DNA of 36,383 bases. Source: Bacillota bacterium (GTDB taxonomy: Bacteria > Bacillota > Clostridia > Lachnospirales > Lachnospiraceae). The translations under genes and the position numbers were made by a program. Below the pieces are notes generated by a model. The model was not told where the DNA came from, ran no database searches, and saw nothing but the letters and a program-made list of their open reading frames with translations. The stretch lies in the NCBI GenBank assembly GCA_023436225.1, contig JAEZKA010000019.1:1-36383 (forward strand). The letters run 5' to 3'. Below are positions 17,926-26,796 of this stretch, piece after piece; positions within the stretch are counted from its first letter, which is position 1, and each line of letters begins with the position of its first letter.

Positions 17926-18942
17926 ATGAAAAAGAGGAGATTGATGGTATTAGTAAGTTTTATTATTGTTCTGACTATGGTATTTTCGGCATGCGGTAAG
18001 AAGACTAATGGAATTACTTCATACGAAATGGAAAACAAGGCATCCTACGACATGGCGGTTACCGCAACAGAAGAGACTGGGGTTGTCGAAGCCCCTGCAG
18101 TTGCCCCTGCTGAAGATGGGGAGATTCAGTTTGATTCAACAGGATCCTTAAAAAACAAGTCTGCAATCACGGTAGAGGATTCTACCCAATTACAGTCCCA
18201 GGATAAGATCATTCGTACCTTTTATATGGATGTGGAGACTCAGGAATTTGACGCGTTGATAACGAGGTTGGATTCAGAGATAGGACGCTTGAATGGATAT
18301 GTTGAGAGCTCTAAGATCAGTGGACGAAGTTTTTACGACAGGGAGGGAGCACGTGTCGCCGGAATTACTGCAAGAATACCGAGAGACAAGGTGGATGAGT
18401 TTGTAGGTGTGGTAGATGAAAGTGCTAATGTCATCAATAAACAGGAATCCACAGAGAATGTGACGTTACAATATGCAGATATTGAGAGCCGTAAGAAATC
18501 GTTGGAAATTGAGCAGGAGCGATTGTTTGTATTGTTGGAAAAGGCAGACACACTGGATAGTATTGTTACACTGGAAAGCAGACTTAGCGAAATACGCTAT
18601 CAATTGCAGAACTACGAGACCACACTTCGTACCTATGATAATAAGGTGGAATATAGTACCGTAACTTTGAATATCCAGGAGGTAGAGAAGCTGTCTCCTA
18701 GGGTAGAGATTAAGCAGACAGTTACCACAAGAATTAAGAATGGTTTTAGCCAAACAATGTATAGTATCAGTGAAGGGCTACAGAACTTTTTGGTATGGTT
18801 TGTGGTTAATCTGCCATATTTACTCATTTGGGCTGTAATGATAGCTGTCATTGTACTGATTACTCGAAGAGTCTATAAGAAGTATAAGGAAGAGGATCGC
18901 CCGAAGAATCCTCCGACTCCTCCGGTACCACCAATGAATTAA
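17926..18942 (+). CDS. DUF4349 lipoprotein
   Basis: 338 aa, with GAGGAGG upstream. The lipobox is FSAC (Cys near residue 25), so it is a membrane-anchored lipoprotein. The core (about 95-265) is the DUF4349 region: RTFYMDVETQEFDALITR, ARIPRDKVDEF, then a coiled-coil stretch (SRKKSLEIEQERL... to RYQLQNYE) and VEYSTVTLNIQEV. A transmembrane helix near 280-310 is followed by a basic tail with a proline-rich end (PPTPPVPP). It is anchored at both ends. The molecular role is unknown; the family is common in Firmicutes cell envelopes. Confidence 0.9.
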   Translation: MKKRRLMVLVSFIIVLTMVFSACGKKTNGITSYEMENKASYDMAVTATEETGVVEAPAVAPAEDGEIQFDSTGSLKNKSAITVEDSTQLQSQDKIIRTFYMDVETQEFDALITRLDSEIGRLNGYVESSKISGRSFYDREGARVAGITARIPRDKVDEFVGVVDESANVINKQESTENVTLQYADIESRKKSLEIEQERLFVLLEKADTLDSIVTLESRLSEIRYQLQNYETTLRTYDNKVEYSTVTLNIQEVEKLSPRVEIKQTVTTRIKNGFSQTMYSISEGLQNFLVWFVVNLPYLLIWAVMIAVIVLITRRVYKKYKEEDRPKNPPTPPVPPMN

Positions 18943-18958
18943 ACTAATTCAAGCCTAG

Positions 18959-19000
18959 AGCCACCCGGCAATACGTTATCTTGATGTCTGGTGGCTTTTT
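18959..19000 (+). terminator. Terminator after the DUF4349 gene
   Basis: AGCCACC pairs with GGTGGCT across an imperfect 25-nt loop, followed by TTTTT. Confidence 0.75.
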
Positions 19001-19050
19001 ACTGTAGAATTATAAGTAGCATAAGACAACGATAGATGCTTCGTGACCTC

Positions 19051-19079
19051 TATACACCAGAACCAAAATGGAATATAAT
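19051..19079 (+). promoter_or_regulatory. Candidate dinB promoter
   Basis: TATACA (19051-19056), 17-bp spacer, TATAAT (19074-19079). No LexA box of the CGAAC-N4-GTTCG kind was seen around it, so SOS control is not evident. Confidence 0.5.
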
Positions 19080-19136
19080 ATTTTAAGCATTAAGAAATTA
19101 TTAGTACGAGGATTTTACAGATAAGGGAGTGTGGAT

Positions 19137-20345
19137 ATGGATACGGTAATATTTCATGTTGATGTTAACTCGGCATTTTTAAGCTGGGAAGCAGTTCATC
19201 GATTGCAGCAGGGTGAGAATCTGGATCTTCGCGAGATACCCTCTGCGGTAGCCGGAGATAAGAATAAACGACATGGTATTATTTTGGCTAAATCCACGCC
19301 TGCAAAGCAATATGGTGTGCAGACCGGAGAACCGATCGTCGATGCCTTGAAGAAATGTCCTAATCTGACTCTGGTTCCTCCAACCCACCATCTTTACTCG
19401 GAATATTCCAAGGCATTTACGGAGATCTTGTGCGAGTTTTCACCTAGTGTAGAGAAGTGTTCCATCGATGAAGCCTACTGTGATATGACGGGAATGTCCG
19501 CATTATTTGGGCCACCGTTAGAAGCTGCTAATAAGATCAAGAATCGAATCCGTGATGAGTTGGGCTTTACTGTTAATGTAGGTATCTCGAGTAATAAGCT
19601 TCTGGCAAAGATGGCATCTGATTTTCGGAAACCAGATAGAGTCCATACCCTTTATCCAGAGGAAATTGTTACAAAGATGTGGCCTTTGCCAGTCGGTGAA
19701 TTATTTTTTGTAGGAAAATCCACAGTAAAGAAGTTAAACACACTGGGAATCTATACCATTGGAGAACTGGCCAATACTGATGTGGAGGTCTTAAAGTCAC
19801 ATCTAAAGAAGCATGGGGAGATAATCCATTGCTTTGCCAACGGAATTGATGCCTCTGTCATCTCTGCCGAAGAGGTTAAGAATAAAGGATATGGTAATTC
19901 AACAACGATATCCTTTGATGTAGAGGACGAATCGACAGCGAAGATGATATTACTCTCCCTTGCAGAGACAGTAGCCTTCAGGCTGCGAAGTGATGATATG
20001 ATGGCAAATGTGGTATCAGTCAGTATTGTGGATTCTGAATTTCATAGCAGCTCTCACCAAACTACCCTTCTGAGCCCTACTCATAGAACGGATGAGATTC
20101 ATAAAGTGGCTTGTACTTTATTTGATGAGTTATGGGATGGTACTCCGATCCGCAATCTGGGAATACAGACTAGTAAGGTGGTTTCTGACAATTCAGCTCG
20201 TCAGATGAATTTATTCAGCTTTGAGACAGATGAGAAGCGAGAAAAGCTGGACCATGCAATCGATAGGATAAGAGACCGATTCGGAGCTTCTGCGATCCAA
20301 AGAGCCAGCTTATATAAGAAGGCCGAACAGGAGAAGAAGCGATAA
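19137..20345 (+). CDS. dinB: DNA polymerase IV (Y-family, DinB)
   Basis: 402 aa. The ATG at 19137 is preferred to the GTG at 19131, because GGGAG (19125-19129) would be only 1 nt from the latter and 7 nt from the former. It is an error-prone translesion polymerase. Catalytic acidic residues are in FHVDVNSAF (Asp9) and CSIDEAYCDMTG (near 110). The GISSNKLLAKMASDFRKP segment is typical of the palm. A beta-clamp binding motif QMNLF lies near residue 355. The protein ends EKKR, and the gene's 3' end runs straight into an A/G-rich repeat tract. Confidence 0.93.
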   Translation: MDTVIFHVDVNSAFLSWEAVHRLQQGENLDLREIPSAVAGDKNKRHGIILAKSTPAKQYGVQTGEPIVDALKKCPNLTLVPPTHHLYSEYSKAFTEILCEFSPSVEKCSIDEAYCDMTGMSALFGPPLEAANKIKNRIRDELGFTVNVGISSNKLLAKMASDFRKPDRVHTLYPEEIVTKMWPLPVGELFFVGKSTVKKLNTLGIYTIGELANTDVEVLKSHLKKHGEIIHCFANGIDASVISAEEVKNKGYGNSTTISFDVEDESTAKMILLSLAETVAFRLRSDDMMANVVSVSIVDSEFHSSSHQTTLLSPTHRTDEIHKVACTLFDELWDGTPIRNLGIQTSKVVSDNSARQMNLFSFETDEKREKLDHAIDRIRDRFGASAIQRASLYKKAEQEKKR

Positions 20346-20516
20346 GATAATAAGCAGCGATAAGATAATAAAACGATAAGATAATAAAATGTTAAGATAA
20401 TAAGTATGGATAAGAGAATAAGAGTAGATAAGGGATGAACGATAATAAGATATAAGAAACGATAAGATAATAAATGTATAAGAGAATAAGAGTAGATAAG
20501 AGATTAAGAATAAAGA
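20340..20516 (+). repeat. Degenerate purine-rich tandem repeat (CGATAAGATAATAA unit)
   Basis: Starting at the dinB stop codon, CGATAAGATAATAA and close variants recur (from 20340, 20358, 20374, 20460). A longer block, TATGGATAAGAGAATAAG... near 20405, recurs in altered form near 20476, suggesting duplication of an ~85-bp unit. It is almost free of C on the plus strand and full of stop codons. The rest of 20517-20728 holds no gene. Confidence 0.75.
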
Positions 20517-20728
20517 AGTGAATTGATGGTTAATAGATTAGGGATAGGAAAAGGTGGTGGATAGGAAGAAAAATCTACAAATCCTGTATAGTGATGTCGA
20601 TAAGTTGTCTACTTTTTGAATGGAAATAAATGTAAAAAAGTGCTATCATGAAAACGTAGTGATTATTCCACAAGCTTACTTGTGAGTATGTAAATTTACA
20701 TTAAACCGTAGCAAAGGGAGGCGCATGA

Positions 20729-21178
20729 TTGAAGACCACTACCACTATGTATTGCCTTGTCCTACTTCTAAGCATCTACCCGCTTAGTGGTTATGGGAGA
20801 ATGCTAACATATGATGAACAACCCCTTGGTGTGGTGTGGGATGCAGGGTACCGATTAGGCAGCGAGGAGAGAAATTACTGGGCTACGAAGGATGAGAAGC
20901 AGGAAGAGTTATCTCCCATGGAGGCCTTAGAAGTTGTAAAAAGTAACTATGCTTCTAATTTCGAGCGGATTGAGATTTCGGAGAATGAGTATTATTATAA
21001 GCTGCGTATTGCGGATTATTATCTGGTCTACGAAGGAGAGGGTGAGTCAGAGCAACAATATTTGTTCCACCTTTACGAATTCGTTCTCGACGAATCTGAG
21101 GAAGGCATTGGGCATACGGTTACCTATGGCTGGTATCATGTGGATAAGGTAACCGGAGAGATTGTCAATGTTCAATAA
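20729..21178 (+). CDS. Small secreted protein of unknown function
   Basis: 149 aa. A TTG start at 20729 is supported by AAAGGGAGG ending 7 nt upstream; the ATG at 20725 is out of frame and the next in-frame ATG (20747) is inside the hydrophobic leader. The N-terminus MKTTTTMYCLVLLLSIYPLSG looks like a short signal peptide without a lipobox. The rest is acidic and Tyr-rich, ending with GWYHVDKVTGEIVNVQ, a beta-rich ending often seen in extracytoplasmic Firmicute proteins. No family was recognised. It converges with the MATE gene. Confidence 0.65.
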   Translation: MKTTTTMYCLVLLLSIYPLSGYGRMLTYDEQPLGVVWDAGYRLGSEERNYWATKDEKQEELSPMEALEVVKSNYASNFERIEISENEYYYKLRIADYYLVYEGEGESEQQYLFHLYEFVLDESEEGIGHTVTYGWYHVDKVTGEIVNVQ

Positions 21179-21220
21179 TTCAAATTAATCATTCATGCTG
21201 CCAAAGTACTGCGAACATTA

Positions 21221-22633
21221 TTAGAGGGTGATGGAAGTCCACTTACCGCTGGAGAAACGATAATAGCTGGTGATAAATCGAAAGCATTGATCTACCAGAA
21301 GAGCTACCCATGCTCCATAGACACCGAGACCTGCAGGGAAACAAAGCAGATAGGTAAGCAGCGGGCGTACTAATGCTACACTGATGAGGGAGGTTATAGC
21401 TACAAAGCCGGCATCGCCAGCTCCTCGAAGACAACCGGATAATACCACCTGTGAGGTCTGAAAATGAGTTCCTAATGCCGCTAGTATCATAATATTGGAA
21501 CCTAGAGAGATGATGGCTGCCTCGTCGCTGAATAAGGATACCAGAAAGGTCCTCCCAAACAGAAAAATTACAAATATGAAACAGGATATCATAAATGCAA
21601 GACGCTGACCGGTTTTTCCATAAATTATGGATAAATCCGGTCTTTTTGCACCAAGGTTCTGCCCTACCAGTGCCGATGCGGCGATGGATAAGCCATCTCC
21701 AAAGCAGAAGGACAGAGTTAAGATATTCATACAGATGAGGTGGGTGGCGTATTCCGTTGTACCAAGTCTAGCGACAATGGCTGCGTATGCCAGAAAGCCA
21801 ATGCGCATGAATACCTGTTCTACAAAAGCACTGCTGCTTACCTTGTAGATCGCAGCGATAGTCTCTTTATGTATTGACCAACCGGCTTTATAATGGAAAG
21901 TCAGATAGCCATTCCTTCGAAATAAGGTTAATAATGATATGATAAATGCAGCGATTGCGCCCATCATTGTTGCAATTGCGGCACCCTTTACTTCCAGCTT
22001 GGGGAAAATTCCTATTCCGTTGATCAATAGATAATTAAATACAATATTAATCATATTACTGATAATATTGCTATACATCGAAATCTTCGTCTTACCACAG
22101 CCTCGTTGTGCTGCATTAATCGTCAGATTCAAGGCTTGGAATGGAAGACTGAACATTATGATTCTGAAATAATCCATTGCATCAGCTAGATAGGAGTTAT
22201 CAGCTCCCGCGAATAGTAGAATTGGCTTTGCAAACAGGTAGCCTAGGAAAGCCATCAAGAGCGAGCCACATAAGCTGAAGAAAATACCGGCACGTATGGT
22301 TCGATTGGCATCGGTTTGGTTATCCTGACCTTTTCTTCTTGCGGTAACTGCAGTAATTCCGGTATTCAGGGAGATTATAATTGCCAGTAGAATTAACTTG
22401 GGTTGATTGGTTATTCCAACCGCAGCAATAGCATCCTCTCCTAGAGTTCCAACCATAATGGTATCCACTGCACCGATGAGAGCGACCAGAAGAGCCTCCA
22501 GTGCAGAAGGCCAGGCAATTTTATAGAAGTTTGAATAGGCTAAGCGAGAGGAGGGAAGATCTCCTATAATTTGTTGGCTTTTTAGCATTCCTTTTACGGA
22601 TAGAAATTTTGTCAATTGCAATAGTGTCAGCAC
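21221..22633 (-). CDS. MATE-family multidrug / cation efflux transporter
   Basis: 470 aa from a GTG at 22633, although the start is uncertain: AGAAAGG directly abuts this GTG, and an ATG 15 codons later has no clear ribosome site. About twelve hydrophobic helices are present. MATE-type motifs include ALEALLVALIGAVDTIMVGTLG in the first helix region and GAKRPDLS in the second half, plus the GCGKTKISMYSNIISN segment. It should export drugs or metabolites using an ion gradient; the substrate cannot be read from sequence. Confidence 0.9.
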   Translation of the reverse strand: MLTLLQLTKFLSVKGMLKSQQIIGDLPSSRLAYSNFYKIAWPSALEALLVALIGAVDTIMVGTLGEDAIAAVGITNQPKLILLAIIISLNTGITAVTARRKGQDNQTDANRTIRAGIFFSLCGSLLMAFLGYLFAKPILLFAGADNSYLADAMDYFRIIMFSLPFQALNLTINAAQRGCGKTKISMYSNIISNMINIVFNYLLINGIGIFPKLEVKGAAIATMMGAIAAFIISLLTLFRRNGYLTFHYKAGWSIHKETIAAIYKVSSSAFVEQVFMRIGFLAYAAIVARLGTTEYATHLICMNILTLSFCFGDGLSIAASALVGQNLGAKRPDLSIIYGKTGQRLAFMISCFIFVIFLFGRTFLVSLFSDEAAIISLGSNIMILAALGTHFQTSQVVLSGCLRGAGDAGFVAITSLISVALVRPLLTYLLCFPAGLGVYGAWVALLVDQCFRFITSYYRFSSGKWTSITL

Positions 22634-22815
22634 CTTTCTACATAAATCATTACTCCGATTATAACACTATTTCTTGCGAAATCAATGTAGTATGATATAT
22701 ATCGTTGAATTAAGTTGAATTATAGAATAATATGATGAAAAAAATACACAACATATCGTGTAAAGGGAATATATGGATTTTGCCAGCAGCCGTTACTATA
22801 ATGACTGTAATGAAA

Positions 22816-22831
22816 AATGCTTTGAAGCATT
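22816..22831. promoter_or_regulatory. Candidate operator palindrome ahead of deoD
   Basis: AATGCTT-TG-AAGCATT is a perfect 7-bp inverted repeat ending 6 bp before the deoD -35 element. It may bind a nucleoside-responsive regulator; none is encoded in the window. Confidence 0.4.
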
Positions 22832-22837
22832 CACGGA

Positions 22838-22866
22838 TTGCTTATTTTCGAAAAATATGTTATGAT
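22838..22866 (+). promoter_or_regulatory. Promoter of deoD-deoC-cdd
   Basis: TTGCTT (22838-22843), 17-bp spacer, TATGAT (22861-22866), about 57 bp before deoD. Confidence 0.6.
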
Positions 22867-22922
22867 ATAAGTTACCGAAAAGTAAGAATTATCTATTTAT
22901 ACCATAAAGGAGGAAATGAAAT

Positions 22923-23630
22923 ATGAGTATACCCACCCCCCATAACGAGGCAAAAACAGGAGATATCGCAAAGACAGTCCTAATGCCGGGAGATCCCCTG
23001 AGAGCGAAGTTTATTGCAGATACTTATCTTGAGGATGTGGTTTGTTTTAATAAAGTAAGAAACATGTTTGGTTATACCGGTAATTATAAAGGAAAGAGGG
23101 TATCCGTAATGGGTAGCGGCATGGGTATGCCCTCCATCGGAATCTATTCCTATGAGCTGTATCACTTTTACGGCGTAGATAATATTATCCGTATCGGTTC
23201 TGCAGGCGGTATAGCGGAGAACATTAAGCTGAGAGATATCGTAATCGGTATGGGCGCATCCACTAATTCTAATTTTGCAGCTCAATACCAGCTGCCCGGA
23301 ACCTATGCTCCTATTGCGGATTTTGACTTACTCCGTAAAGCGGTAGAGGCTGCAGAAAAGATGAATATCAAGACGGTAGTAGGAAATGTTCTTTCCTCTG
23401 ACACCTTCTATGATGATAATAAGGATGCAAATTCTTTATGGAGAAAGATGAATATTCTCTGCGTAGAGATGGAAGCAGCAGCTCTTTATATGAATGCGGC
23501 AAGAGCAGGTAAGAAGGCACTATGCTTACTTACCATTTCTGATCATGTATTTACCGGAGAGTCTTTATCAGCAGAGGACAGACAGCTTACCTTCCGCGAG
23601 ATGATGGAAATCGCATTGGAGATCGCATAG
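22923..23630 (+). CDS. deoD: Purine-nucleoside phosphorylase, DeoD type
   Basis: 235 aa, with AAAGGAGG (22906-22913) upstream. It cleaves purine (deoxy)nucleosides with phosphate to the base and (deoxy)ribose 1-phosphate. Hexameric NP-I family motifs include MPGDPLRAKFIA, MGSGMGMPS, RIGSAGG, CVEMEAAALY and ISDHV with the catalytic Asp. Length matches the family. It is the first gene of a salvage cluster with deoC 15 bp later and cdd after that. Confidence 0.96.
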   Translation: MSIPTPHNEAKTGDIAKTVLMPGDPLRAKFIADTYLEDVVCFNKVRNMFGYTGNYKGKRVSVMGSGMGMPSIGIYSYELYHFYGVDNIIRIGSAGGIAENIKLRDIVIGMGASTNSNFAAQYQLPGTYAPIADFDLLRKAVEAAEKMNIKTVVGNVLSSDTFYDDNKDANSLWRKMNILCVEMEAAALYMNAARAGKKALCLLTISDHVFTGESLSAEDRQLTFREMMEIALEIA

Positions 23631-23644
23631 GCGAAAGGGAAAGG

Positions 23645-24319
23645 ATGAATGCTATGGATAAGAAATTGATATTTGAAAAGGTTGATCATACACTTTTAGG
23701 TCAAACAGCTACTTGGGCGGAGCTGAAAGAGATTTGTGACGATGCTATATCCTATGGAGTAGCCAGTGTCTGCATTCCCCCGTCCTACGTAAAGCAGGTA
23801 AAGGAATATGTTAAGGATAAGATGGCGGTATGTACGGTAATCGGGTTTCCCAATGGCTACAATTCTACTGCCGTTAAGGTATTTGAGACAAGGGATGCTA
23901 TCGCAAATGGTGCAGACGAGATTGATATGGTAATTAATCTTGGTCTACTGAAAGACCAAAGATATGATGAATTATTGCAGGAGATAAAAGAGATTAAGGC
24001 TGCCTGCGGTAACCATATTCTAAAGGTTATTATCGAGACCTGTTTGTTAACGGACGAAGAGAAGATTAAAATGTGTGAAATCGTTACCAAGTCAGGTGCA
24101 GATTTTATTAAGACCTCAACAGGCTTCTCCAGAGCCGGAGCAACCTTTGAAGATGTCGCGTTATTTGCGAAGCATGTTGGTAAAGAGGTTCGTATTAAGG
24201 CGGCAGGAGGAATCTCCTCCTTTGATGATGCTGAAAAATTCATTGAGCTTGGTGCGACCAGACTTGGTACCAGTCGTATTGTGAAATTGGCAAAAAATCA
24301 AACCGCAGCCGGCTATTAA
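23645..24319 (+). CDS. deoC: Deoxyribose-phosphate aldolase
   Basis: 224 aa from the ATG at 23645; an in-frame ATG at 23654 is equally plausible because AAGG at 23641-23644 suits it better. It splits deoxyribose 5-phosphate into acetaldehyde and glyceraldehyde 3-phosphate. Motifs are VDHTLL, CTVIGFPNGYN, NGADEIDMVINLG, the LKVIIETCLL segment, the Schiff-base Lys in DFIKTSTGF, and KAAGGIS. It sits after deoD, completing catabolism of deoxynucleosides once a phosphopentomutase, absent from this window, supplies the 5-phosphate. Confidence 0.95.
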   Translation: MNAMDKKLIFEKVDHTLLGQTATWAELKEICDDAISYGVASVCIPPSYVKQVKEYVKDKMAVCTVIGFPNGYNSTAVKVFETRDAIANGADEIDMVINLGLLKDQRYDELLQEIKEIKAACGNHILKVIIETCLLTDEEKIKMCEIVTKSGADFIKTSTGFSRAGATFEDVALFAKHVGKEVRIKAAGGISSFDDAEKFIELGATRLGTSRIVKLAKNQTAAGY

Positions 24320-24401
24320 TCATTGGCAAAATCATTCAATCGGCAACTTTGTACCTATTGCCAAAAGTTCGCAGGATATGAAGGGAGGCATGATTATTAT
24401 T

Positions 24402-24911
24402 ATGCAAGAACAGAATAAAAATCAACAAGAGATTGATATGAAGAACAGTCTGATTCCTCTGGAAAAGGGTGAAGTATTAGCAAAGCATGAAATTGTGAAT
24501 CACTCAGTAGCCAAAAACCTTATTCGAGATGCGATTGATGCGATGAGTAATGCTTATACACCGTATTCCCACCACCAGGTTGGAGCGGCACTACTTACCA
24601 AAGGTAAGAAGGTGTACAAAGGCTGCAACATAGAGAATGCATCGTATTCGCCTACCAATTGCGCGGAGCGTACTGCTTTCTTTAAAGCAATTAGTGAAGG
24701 TGAGAAGGAGTTCTCGGCGATTGCAATTGTTGGAGGTAAGAATGGCATATTGAAGGACTTTTGTTCACCCTGTGGTGTATGCCGCCAGGTTATGCGCGAG
24801 TTTGTTGATCCGAAGAGCTTCCTGGTTATACTAGCAAGATCTGAGGAGGATTATCTGATATTCTTTCTCGAGGAATTATTACCGATCAGCTTTGGTCCTG
24901 AAAATTTATAA
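24402..24911 (+). CDS. cdd: Cytidine deaminase
   Basis: 169 aa from the ATG at 24402; the frame is open from 24378. GGGAGG (24383-24388) is 13 nt from 24402 but only 1 nt from the ATG at 24390, so the start is unsettled. It deaminates (deoxy)cytidine to (deoxy)uridine. The zinc site is visible as NCAERTA and SPCGVCRQ, with the substrate segment YTPYSHHQVGAAL. The family core is about 130 residues, so this one carries an extra N-terminal stretch of ~35-45 residues rich in polar residues. It is 82 bp after deoC. Confidence 0.92.
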   Translation: MQEQNKNQQEIDMKNSLIPLEKGEVLAKHEIVNHSVAKNLIRDAIDAMSNAYTPYSHHQVGAALLTKGKKVYKGCNIENASYSPTNCAERTAFFKAISEGEKEFSAIAIVGGKNGILKDFCSPCGVCRQVMREFVDPKSFLVILARSEEDYLIFFLEELLPISFGPENL

Positions 24912-24926
24912 ATATATATGTGATGT

Positions 24927-24956
24927 AAGTCCGGGTGGTTCATTCCTCCCGGACTT
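24927..24956 (+). terminator. Terminator of the nucleoside-salvage cluster
   Basis: AAGTCCGGG / CCCGGACTT, a 9-bp GC-rich stem followed by a short, impure T tract. The rest of 24957-25279 contains only the glyA promoter region and leader. Confidence 0.7.
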
Positions 24957-25151
24957 CTATTATCCTTTAAATTGTTGTTCTTCTATCCGTTGTCCGACAA
25001 TCATAAGAACAAATATCGGTATTATTTTCTAGCAAAGATATAAAAAGTTTATATGGAAAATAAAGATTCGAGGACTATTTGTTATAATTATTAGGAATAA
25101 TTAATATTAGATTTTGTTATGAATGAAGAAACGTCTTCGCTGTATTTACGC

Positions 25152-25180
25152 TTTTAAATTCAGTACATATATGATATACT
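25152..25180 (+). promoter_or_regulatory. Candidate glyA promoter
   Basis: TATACT (25175-25180) with a weak -35 (TTTTAA, 25152-25157) at 17 bp, predicting a ~95-nt leader. The leader contains a small GGTT/AACC hairpin near 25194-25218. No known folate or glycine riboswitch pattern was recognised. Confidence 0.4.
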
Positions 25181-25279
25181 AGTACGCAGTAAAGGTTTAA
25201 CGGACGAAAGCGCTAACCGGAATCAGGAGGTTATGAGGTTCGTAAAGCTGTATCAATATACCGGAAAGGAAATGATAAA

Positions 25280-26518
25280 ATGTATTCATTTGAAGATGTA
25301 AAATCATATGACCCTGAACTTGCCGAGGCAATGTCACTGGAAATAGAAAGGCAGAAGAGCCACATTGAGTTAATTGCTTCCGAGAACTTTGTGAGTAAAG
25401 CGGTTATGGCAGCTATGGGTAGCCAGTTAACCAATAAGTATGCAGAAGGATATCCCGGAAAGAGATATTACGGTGGTTGTGAATTTGTTGATATGGCTGA
25501 AAATCTTGCAATCGAAAGAGCGAAAGAATTATTTGGCTGTACCTATGCGAATGTTCAACCCCATTCCGGAGCACAGGCTAATATGGCTGTATTCTTTGCT
25601 CTGTTAAAGCCGGGTGATACCGTACTGGGTATGAATCTTGCTCATGGCGGGCATCTTACCCATGGCAGCCCAGTCAATATGAGTGGTGCCTATTTTAATA
25701 TTGTTCCTTATGGTGTAAATAACCAAGGCTTTATTGATTACGACAATGTTAGAAGTATTGCTAAGGAGTGTAAGCCAAAGCTAATCATTGCAGGTGCTAG
25801 TGCTTATGCAAGAAAGATAGATTTCAAGACCTTCCGTGAGATAGCAGATGAGGTTGGTGCATTCCTAATGGTAGATATGGCTCATATTGCAGGTCTGGTT
25901 GCTGCTGGTTACCACGAGAGCCCGATTCCCTATGCACATGTCACCACCACTACCACTCATAAGACCTTACGTGGACCAAGGGGTGGTATGATCTTATCAA
26001 GCGCAGAGTTCGCAGAGGAATATAAGTTGAATAAAGCTATATTTCCCGGTATTCAGGGAGGACCTTTAATGCATGTGATTGCAGCTAAGGCAGTATGCTT
26101 TAAGGAAGCTCTGGACCCGAGCTTCAAGGAATATGCTGGAAGAATTGTTGAGAATGCACAGGCTCTTGCGAACGGCTTAATGAAGCGTGGTTTCAATCTG
26201 GTGTCCGGAGGTACCGATAATCATCTGATGTTAGTTGATCTTCAGAATATGGGTGTAACCGGTAAGGACACAGAGAAGCTTCTTGATGCTGCTAATATTA
26301 CCTGTAATAAGAATTCGGTTCCGAATGATCCGGCATCTCCTTTTGTCACCAGTGGTATCCGCCTCGGTACAGCAGCAGTGACTACCAGGGGAATGAATGC
26401 AGCAGATATGGATGTGATTGCAGAAGCAATTTATCTACTGGTTAAGGATGTTGATGCTAATAAGACAAAGGCAATGGACATGGTCAAGACCTTAACAGAT
26501 AAGTATCCTTTATATTAA
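25280..26518 (+). CDS. glyA: Serine hydroxymethyltransferase
   Basis: 412 aa, with AAAGGA 9 nt before the ATG. It is a PLP enzyme interconverting serine and glycine with tetrahydrofolate. Motifs are LIASENFVS near the N-terminus, EGYPGKRYYGGCEFVD, ANVQPHSGAQAN, DMAHIAGLVAAG, and TTTTTHKTLRGPRGG with the PLP-binding Lys near residue 228. Length is typical. It is monocistronic, with its own promoter and terminator. Confidence 0.98.
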   Translation: MYSFEDVKSYDPELAEAMSLEIERQKSHIELIASENFVSKAVMAAMGSQLTNKYAEGYPGKRYYGGCEFVDMAENLAIERAKELFGCTYANVQPHSGAQANMAVFFALLKPGDTVLGMNLAHGGHLTHGSPVNMSGAYFNIVPYGVNNQGFIDYDNVRSIAKECKPKLIIAGASAYARKIDFKTFREIADEVGAFLMVDMAHIAGLVAAGYHESPIPYAHVTTTTTHKTLRGPRGGMILSSAEFAEEYKLNKAIFPGIQGGPLMHVIAAKAVCFKEALDPSFKEYAGRIVENAQALANGLMKRGFNLVSGGTDNHLMLVDLQNMGVTGKDTEKLLDAANITCNKNSVPNDPASPFVTSGIRLGTAAVTTRGMNAADMDVIAEAIYLLVKDVDANKTKAMDMVKTLTDKYPLY

Positions 26519-26564
26519 TTATTAAGATTGGAGCATCAGCCAAGACATAGTGTAGGACCTAAGT

Positions 26565-26588
26565 AGCAACAACTTTTATATTGTTGCT
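26565..26588 (+). repeat. Stem-loop after glyA
   Basis: AGCAACAA / TTGTTGCT, 8 bp with an 8-nt loop, without a T-run. It precedes the stronger terminator at 26658. Confidence 0.5.
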
Positions 26589-26657
26589 CATCGGATTATA
26601 ATCAATGTCATTATGTTAAGGTGAAATATTGCAGTGATAGTCATTTTTTATATGAAA

Positions 26658-26711
26658 AAGAAGGTAGCTGGTAGAAAATTACCAGTTGCCTTCTTTTCTG
26701 TTATGTTTTTT
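26658..26711 (+). terminator. Intrinsic terminator after glyA
   Basis: AAGAAGGTAGCTGGTA pairs with TACCAGTTGCCTTCTT (two G-U pairs) around a 5-6 nt A-rich loop, followed by TTCTG and then a long T tract beginning at 26706. Confidence 0.85.
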
Positions 26712-26796
26712 TTTTAGATAGAGAATAAGCTCAATATAAGGTTGGTAGGTTTTTTGCTGCACTAAAACGGAAACTTAGCGAAAGGAGAGTACTGGA

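Noticed and set aside
19021..19136. SOS (LexA) box before dinB
   Set aside because: No CGAAC-N4-GTTCG or close variant was found.
22732..22926. 64-codon open frame before deoD
   Set aside because: It spans the deoD promoter and ribosome site, has no convincing ribosome site, and its composition is not protein-like.
25187..25279. Possible folate or glycine riboswitch before glyA
   Set aside because: Only a weak small hairpin is visible, and the conserved cores of the riboswitch classes I know are absent.
25233..25301. 22-codon upstream frame overlapping the glyA start (leader peptide?)
   Set aside because: AGGAGG is only 2 nt from its ATG, the peptide has no run of Ser or Gly codons, and glyA has its own ribosome site.
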